DNA of 13,355 nucleotides, taken from positions 1 to 13,355 of the forward strand of contig JACGCK010000582.1 of assembly GCA_014925825.1 (NCBI GenBank), read 5' to 3'. Made by a program: the position numbers and the translations under genes. Position 1 is the first letter of the stretch. Each line of letters starts with the position of its first letter. The notes under the pieces were generated by a model. It did no database searches. It was given only the letters and a program-made list of their open reading frames with translations, and had not been told where the DNA came from. Positions 8,598 through 13,355 of this stretch are shown one piece after another. The DNA is from Pholiota molesta. Taxonomy: Eukaryota > Basidiomycota > Agaricomycetes > Agaricales > Strophariaceae.

Positions 8598-10305
8598 AGC
8601 CTCTAATATCTCTGTCTTTCTTGACGGGCACCGCTATGGCCTTGGACTTTCTCTTTCTACAACCCGGAGCTTCGAACAACTCAAGTCATCAAAGCAATAC
8701 TACCACCATAGCTGCTGCTTGGTACACTGGCTGGCATGCCACCGACTTCCCACTTTCTCAAGTGAGCTGGTCAAAATATACGCATATGACTTATGCATTT
8801 GCGTTGGTGATTTGATATCGTGAATCCATTCATACAATAATGCGCGTTCTGTTTGTCTGCGCCTTTTCAGAACGACGACTCCAAATGTGTCCCTTTTGTC
8901 TCTTGATGCATCCGACGAGCAACTGCTGCCACAATTCGTGTCTTTAGCACATCAACATGTGAGCTCATGTTTGACCTTTGGCTTTGCAATAGAACACAAT
9001 CCCTGAACGAAGATTTTCAGAGCGTAAAGGCCGCTATTTCTATCGGAGGATGGACGGGCTCTCGCTGGTTCTCTCCAAATGTCAAGACTCCAGCAAATAG
9101 GACGGCTTTCGTAAAGACGGTTACCGATCTGGCCCTACAATATGACCTAGATGGACTAGACTTTGAGTGAGCATCCTTATTTTAAAAACTTCAGCATGAA
9201 CCCGTGAACCCTGACAATGCTTCAGTTGGGAATTTCCAGGAGTACAAGGAGTCGGATGTAATGAAGTTGACGCTGATGACACCAACAATTTTCTTGCCTT
9301 TCTTCATGAGCTCCGAAATTCTACCCAGGGGAAGAGGCTCATTCTTTCGGCTGCAACATTTGATACACCCTGGGTGGATTCGACTGGGGCACCATCTGCA
9401 AATATTACGGATTTAAGCAAAGTGCTGGACTATATAGCTATCATGAATTATGACGTTAAATCGAATCCTGCAGTAGGCGCAGGCCCCAGTTCACCATTGG
9501 ACGACTCATGTGCGCCTGTCGGGGCGCATTTTGGTTCGGTTGTGTCGGCAGTGGATGCTTGGACGGCTGCAGGAATGCCAGCAAGTCAGATTGTACTTGG
9601 GGTTCCTGCATATGGCCATTCATTCGTTCTTCCACCAAGTTCCCGGCAAAATTTCACTATTACTACATATCCGCCGTATAATGCAAGCCTTGAGCTTCCT
9701 GGAGATAAGTGGGATGGTGATGGAGGAGTGGATGTCTGCGGTGTTGTGCAAGGTCCTGGAGGAACTTATGCATATCGGGGCCTTATAGAGGAAGGATTTT
9801 TGAATCCCGATGGATCCGTGCGGGATGGAGTGGACTTCTTGTTCGACGACTGCAGTCAAACAGTATGTTATATTCTATTTTACTTCACGGAACTGAGTCG
9901 AGTTAATACCCCGGTCAAAGCCTTTCCTCTACAACACGATTACAGGAGTTTATGTCTCATTTGACAACTCGCAATCGTTTGCCCTCAAAGGCGGATTTAT
10001 CCATACAACCGGACTGAAAGGGTTCGCAATGTGGGAAGCAGGAGGAGACTTCAACGACACGCTGCTCAATTCGATATGTAAGTGCCTAGACTGGCCCTCC
10101 GCTTTTTTTAACCTAGGTGATGGATTTATCGTGTTTAGTGAATGCGACCCAAAATGGAGGGCCGACTCCGACGTCGAAGACGCAATCAAGCATGCAAGCT
10201 ACCCCGTTGTCTGTCAATGGTTCCTCCCCAAACATCAAAGACACTCGGTCCATCTGGCTAGCCCTATCACTATTGATCCTTGTAATATGGCCCACGCTAG
10301 CCTGA
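8591..10305 (+). CDS. GH18 chitinase, secreted, predicted GPI-anchored
   Basis: Hydrolyses beta-1,4 links of chitin, here most likely at the fungus's own cell surface. Exons 8591-8802, 8871-8958, 9021-9166, 9226-9862, 9921-10077 and 10139-10305 join in frame for 468 aa; introns are 68, 62, 59, 58 and 61 nt. Residues 1-18 are a signal peptide. GH18 landmarks: AAWYTGWH, THMTYAFA, AISIGGW (SxGG, about 105-111), DGLDFDWEFPG with the catalytic Glu at about 151, YIAIMNYDV (about 218-226), GVPAYGHSF and GFAMWEAGGD near 396-405. Intron 3 splits the Asp codon just before the catalytic Trp-Glu. After the catalytic domain comes a Ser/Thr/Pro-rich stretch and a terminal hydrophobic segment (IWLALSLLILVIWPTLA) with small residues before it, the form of a GPI-attachment signal. 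No chitin-binding domain is visible. Several Asn-x-Ser/Thr sites are present. Intron 4 must end at CAAAG (9920) to give FLYNTITGVYVSFDN in frame. Confidence 0.92.
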
Positions 10306-12026
10306 AGATCGAAGCGCCTCAATGCCGAGATGAAACGGACATGGTGTGGATTTACCGCAATCATTACAGTGTGTGTTGTGTGTACAGTACAGGTGTCGCA
10401 AATTATAATCATAATCGCCGAAGTTAATCACCTAGATATACGCGGAGCTATCCTGCCTCGTACCTTCCCATGTTTCGCATGTCGATACGATAAGATGTTG
10501 GATGTCTTTGTGTCAAAAAACAAAAACAAAAAAGAGTCTTTTTAGGCTAGGACGTCACGGTACCACCCCGTATCTGTGCTTGTCAAGCTCAGTCATTGCT
10601 GTTTCCAAAAACAGTGTTGACAACTTCGAGTCAAGTCTCTATAACATCATGGGCACCACGAGAATCCTCTGTTCTTCTGACTCCCGACCATTTACATTCG
10701 GAACTAAAAAGTGGAGTCTGCCTATTCAGTCTACAATTGCTATAGACACGCATTTTGGCGTGTTCAGCATCATTCTTTCAGGTTCGCTTATGGTGATATC
10801 TATGGGTGCTTCAAGCCACTGCGCCTTATTAGAATCCAGCTGACTGTCGGTTGTGACCTCTGCATTTTTGCGCCTGCTGGTCTTTGGAATTACCGGGTCA
10901 TCAAAGCTATGCGGATTTGACCCGTCCGCATTTACGCTGGACGTTGGGCGCGCATTGTTGCGCCGTGCGTGGGATTATAGCTGGAAAATAGTCCTAAGAG
11001 ATAACGCTCCAGGTTTCGACGCTCATGTCAAGCTTTTACACGAACACCAGCCTCTCGCGGGTCAACGAATACGATCAGGGTCATGCGAAGCCTTGGTTAA
11101 TAATTATCGCACCCCTTGCCTTGGTGCTCTTTCGAGCTCTAAATGGATGTGGCGGATGGTCAAGATTAGAAAGTTCACTGCGTCTCTTACGGCAGGGCGG
11201 AACAGCCTCTCTCCTCCGGTTCTGCTGGGCTTGAGGCTGAATCCAACGACATATCCGGGTTTCCCCTTCTTCGTCTAATATGGGCATCGTTGTTTTCTTG
11301 CACATATTTCCGGAGCTTGGTGTTTCTGAATGTCACTACGTGGCCGCTTCTAAGCCAAAATTATTCTGGAGTATTTGAGAGCCCTCGGATGTATCTCAAG
11401 CCCAGTAACATGGGCAACCGGGGAGCGTGTTTGAGTCCAATCTCAAGGGAGTATTGGGGTTGTACTGGGGGCACTTTGACTTCAATGGTCCTGCAGCCTG
11501 GGTACTTAATGAAGGGCTTCTCACCCTCAATTATTCCGAAAAAGCAACGATGCGACTTCGCATGTTGATGCGATTGCAGAAGGGCATCGGCCTTGCGTCA
11601 GACACGAGTCTCTGGCAGACTCGCTGTAAATCGTGTGTTGTCTAATCATCAAACTCCATGTCAAGCCAAATTCCACAAAGCCATCAGATCTATCTCAGGC
11701 CCTCAAAATGTGTTATCCGCACTTCCCGCATCCCTGGGTTATAAAACTGGGTTTTACATACCGACGAATCTCTCTTCCAACGTACAAACGAAACAACATA
11801 ATCCTCTATCGTCGTTTGCTGTCTATCCATCCATTAGTCCCGAAACGGCATGTTGCGAACTCGCCCGTCCATATAAACCCCCTTTCAACTTACCTGATAT
11901 AGAATCCCCTTTGTTCTAAAGCTTCAAGGGTGTGAACTATCCATCCTTCCTACTGTCCGTGTATCGAGCTCGAGTACAATTTCTTGCATTCTGCCTTTGC
12001 CCCTTGGCCAAGATTTCTGAATAAAA
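10306..12026. other. 1.7-kb region without a recognised gene
   Basis: The plus strand has overlapping frames of 69-141 codons (for example 10853-11278, 11025-11234, 11427-11645, 11593-11919). Some carry hydrophobic runs such as PWLIIIAPLALVLFRAL (about 11094-11144). I could not splice them into a coherent protein or match any family. It may be a decayed gene, a gene too diverged to recognise, or plain intergenic DNA plus the upstream region of the HMG-box locus. TATA-like motifs occur at 11740-11746 and 11872-11878. Confidence 0.5.
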
Positions 12027-12048
12027 ATGCACAGACGTCGTTTCTTGC

Positions 12049-12417
12049 CCGAGAGCATCGAATCGCTATTGTTTGTACGCAAACCTTCACCCAAAGTACC
12101 TTCCTCTTTCTCAATAGCCATATGCTCCAAAAATTACATAGATGACCTCTGATTCATCATCGTCGCATGGCGTCCGCAAAGAAGTCTGTCCACCAAGCCC
12201 GACTGTATCTCCAGCGCAGGCAATTGCAGATGCTTGGAGACGAGAATCACCAGAAAACCAGAAAAATGGAGGAAACTTGACTCGGAGGTGAAGACCCGGT
12301 ACAATGCAGATAGAAAAGCGAGGCCAAAAACGAAGATGTAAACGATATATGGTGACCTTTATCTCGGGTGAGAGCGATTACTTCAGGATATACCGTTTTG
12401 ACCTCGATGATGCATGA
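12049..12417 (+). pseudogene. HMG-box DNA-binding protein, broken or mis-sequenced
   Basis: The segment 12220-12261 reads AIADAWRRESPENQ and, one frame on, 12267-12337 reads WRKLDSEVKTRYNADRKARP and a short basic tail. Together they match helices 2 and 3 of an HMG box, including the two Trp residues 12 apart. The frames meet in a run of five A (12262-12266) where six would give Lys-Lys and keep the box intact. Upstream, 12049-12078 reads PRASNRYCLY, with the spacing of the helix-1 signature P-R-x-x-N-x-F-x-L-Y; the link between the halves is unclear, though an intron somewhere in 12079-12219 is likely. An intron at 12338-12386 (49 nt) would extend the tail to a stop at 12415-12417. HMG-box proteins are transcription factors, some in fungal mating-type loci, but nothing here ties this one to mating. 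The 3' half is convincing; the 5' half is tentative. Confidence 0.5.
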
Positions 12418-12614
12418 AGCGCAGCTGCAACATTATTGCTCTTCTTCGATTTCAAGCATGTATGTCGACGTCGAAATTGTTTGTATACGGTGGACAGTTG
12501 GTAGGGAGGGTTTTCTGACGTTGAAGATATTTATCCCGTCGAAATCAATGGACATGCGAACAGAAAAAAATGATTAACGAACCTACATTTTGTATATCTT
12601 TTTGCAATATATAT
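12418..12614. other. Convergent spacer
   Basis: Short AT-rich stretch between the HMG-box remnant and the stop codon of the minus-strand gene that follows. No coding signal seen. Confidence 0.5.
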
Positions 12615-13353
12615 TTACTCTAGAGCCGGATCTCTATCTTGCTCCATCTCACTATCATCTTCGTTGTCATCTGGATCGTAATCTTCTTCTTCCTCCTCTT
12701 CGAGAGCGGCTTCGGCTTCGGCCTGAGCTTGTGCCGCAGAGGCCGCATTTGCAATAGCAATCTCCAGGAGGTGCGTCTGCTCGTCGGAAAGTCCATACAT
12801 CGATAGCGATGCGATGGGTTGGGGGTCTCACAGACCGGTATAACTTGTCCAGAGCTCCTGTCTGCGTCTGCCATCTGCACGTCTGGGCCGTCCGAGGGTA
12901 AAAGGGATTCTTCCGCAAATGTCGGTGGCACAAAAACGGAAGGGATGTTTTGCGACTGTGCACGAGCAATTACACTGGCTAAAGTGGCTTGGCCAACTGA
13001 TGGATCGACATGTGCTGTGGCGGGTGGCCGACGGGATTTCCTAGCGCATTGCCCACTAAAGCTTGTAGCAAACCATGCAAACCTAGGACGGAGGCCTGCA
13101 TCCCAGCAATTACAGCCGGATTTATTTCGCCTTCGTCCACCGTCTTGATATCCCTAGACATCATCTTCTGAATGTTGGATGAAGATCCACCAGACGCTTC
13201 ATGGACGACGATTCCATTCCACAATTTGGCTCTTCTCTCTTCTCGTAGAACATCTTCACCTTCCACGCCTTCCAACTGAACCTCTACGACCTCAGCCACT
13301 AAACAAATTTCGCTTTTTGGTCCACGGTTTTTGGTACCATTCTTATGGCGTTT
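12615..13353 (-). CDS. Unrecognised protein with acidic C-terminal tail, partial
   Basis: I do not recognise this protein. Minus-strand coding sequence enters from the right edge and ends with TAA at 12615-12617. The first block, 13353 to about 13074, is open to the window edge and reads KRHKNGTKNRGPKSE, VAEVVEVQLEGVEGEDVL, REERRAKLWNGIVVHE and a Ser-rich stretch. The middle block includes HVDPSVGQATLASVIARAQ and PSDGPDVQMADADRSSGQ. The last block, from about 12800, reads MYGLSDEQTHLLEIAIANAA, an Ala/Gln/Glu helix, then a run of acidic residues. The blocks lie in three frames. Two introns would connect them (13015-13073 and 12780-12835), but single missing bases near 13022-13035 and 12821-12825 join them more naturally and keep the predicted helix. 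The basic and acidic regions suggest a nuclear role, by inference only. Confidence 0.55.
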
Positions 13354-13355
13354 GA

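Noticed and set aside
10853..11278. 141-codon plus-strand frame as a gene, possibly a wax-synthase-like membrane protein
   Set aside because: A vague resemblance only; the family's conserved histidine-containing motif is absent and no splice model links it to neighbours.
13299..13337. A 39-nt intron near the right edge
   Set aside because: The frame is open through this segment to the window edge, so no intron is needed, and 39 nt is shorter than any other intron here.
1..13355. Transposon, CRISPR array or biosynthetic cluster
   Set aside because: No terminal repeats, reverse transcriptase or transposase motifs, no spaced repeats, and one broken P450 is not a cluster.

Overview
The window looks like nuclear DNA of a basidiomycete fungus, most likely an agaricomycete. 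Genes are dense and broken by many short introns (about 46-71 nt), several exons are tiny (11, 20, 25, 34 and 42 nt), and the protein families are typical of mushroom-forming fungi: a fungal O-fucosyltransferase-like protein, a CYP64/OrdA-like P450, and a GPI-type GH18 chitinase. Every gene model was built by hand from splice sites, reading frame and remembered family motifs. No database search was possible.

Layout from left to right. (1) 1-440, minus: the 5' part of a HAD-superfamily phosphatase that runs off the left edge. (2) 571-1420, plus: a membrane-anchored glutaredoxin (CPYS active site), divergent from the HAD gene across a 130-bp shared promoter; its catalytic cysteine lies in an 11-nt exon. 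(3) 1902-3690, plus: a six-exon type II membrane glycosyltransferase of the fungal O-fucosyltransferase-like family, 504 aa. (4) 3902-5806, minus, convergent with (3): a cytochrome P450 with an in-frame stop, a frameshift, a missing I-helix segment and a shortened heme loop, called a pseudogene. (5) 7062-7848, plus: a mitochondrial-type J-domain protein with one C-terminal membrane segment. (6) 8591-10305, plus: a six-exon GH18 chitinase, 468 aa, with signal peptide and a GPI-type C-terminus. (7) 12049-12417, plus: remains of an HMG-box DNA-binding protein. (8) 12615-13353, minus: an unrecognised protein with an acidic tail that runs off the right edge.

The genes do not form an obvious pathway. 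Chitinase and glycosyltransferase relate to the cell wall and secretory route, glutaredoxin and J-protein to organelle redox and folding, and the P450 and HMG-box loci appear to be decaying. Four stretches hold no gene I can recognise: 1421-1901, 5807-7061, 7849-8590 and 10306-12026.

One cross-cutting observation affects how the breaks should be read. In three separate genes the frame is restored at four places by adding one base to, or beside, a short homopolymer. That pattern fits residual assembly errors as well as gene decay. The P450 lesions are of a different kind (nonsense codon, missing segment) and are more likely real.
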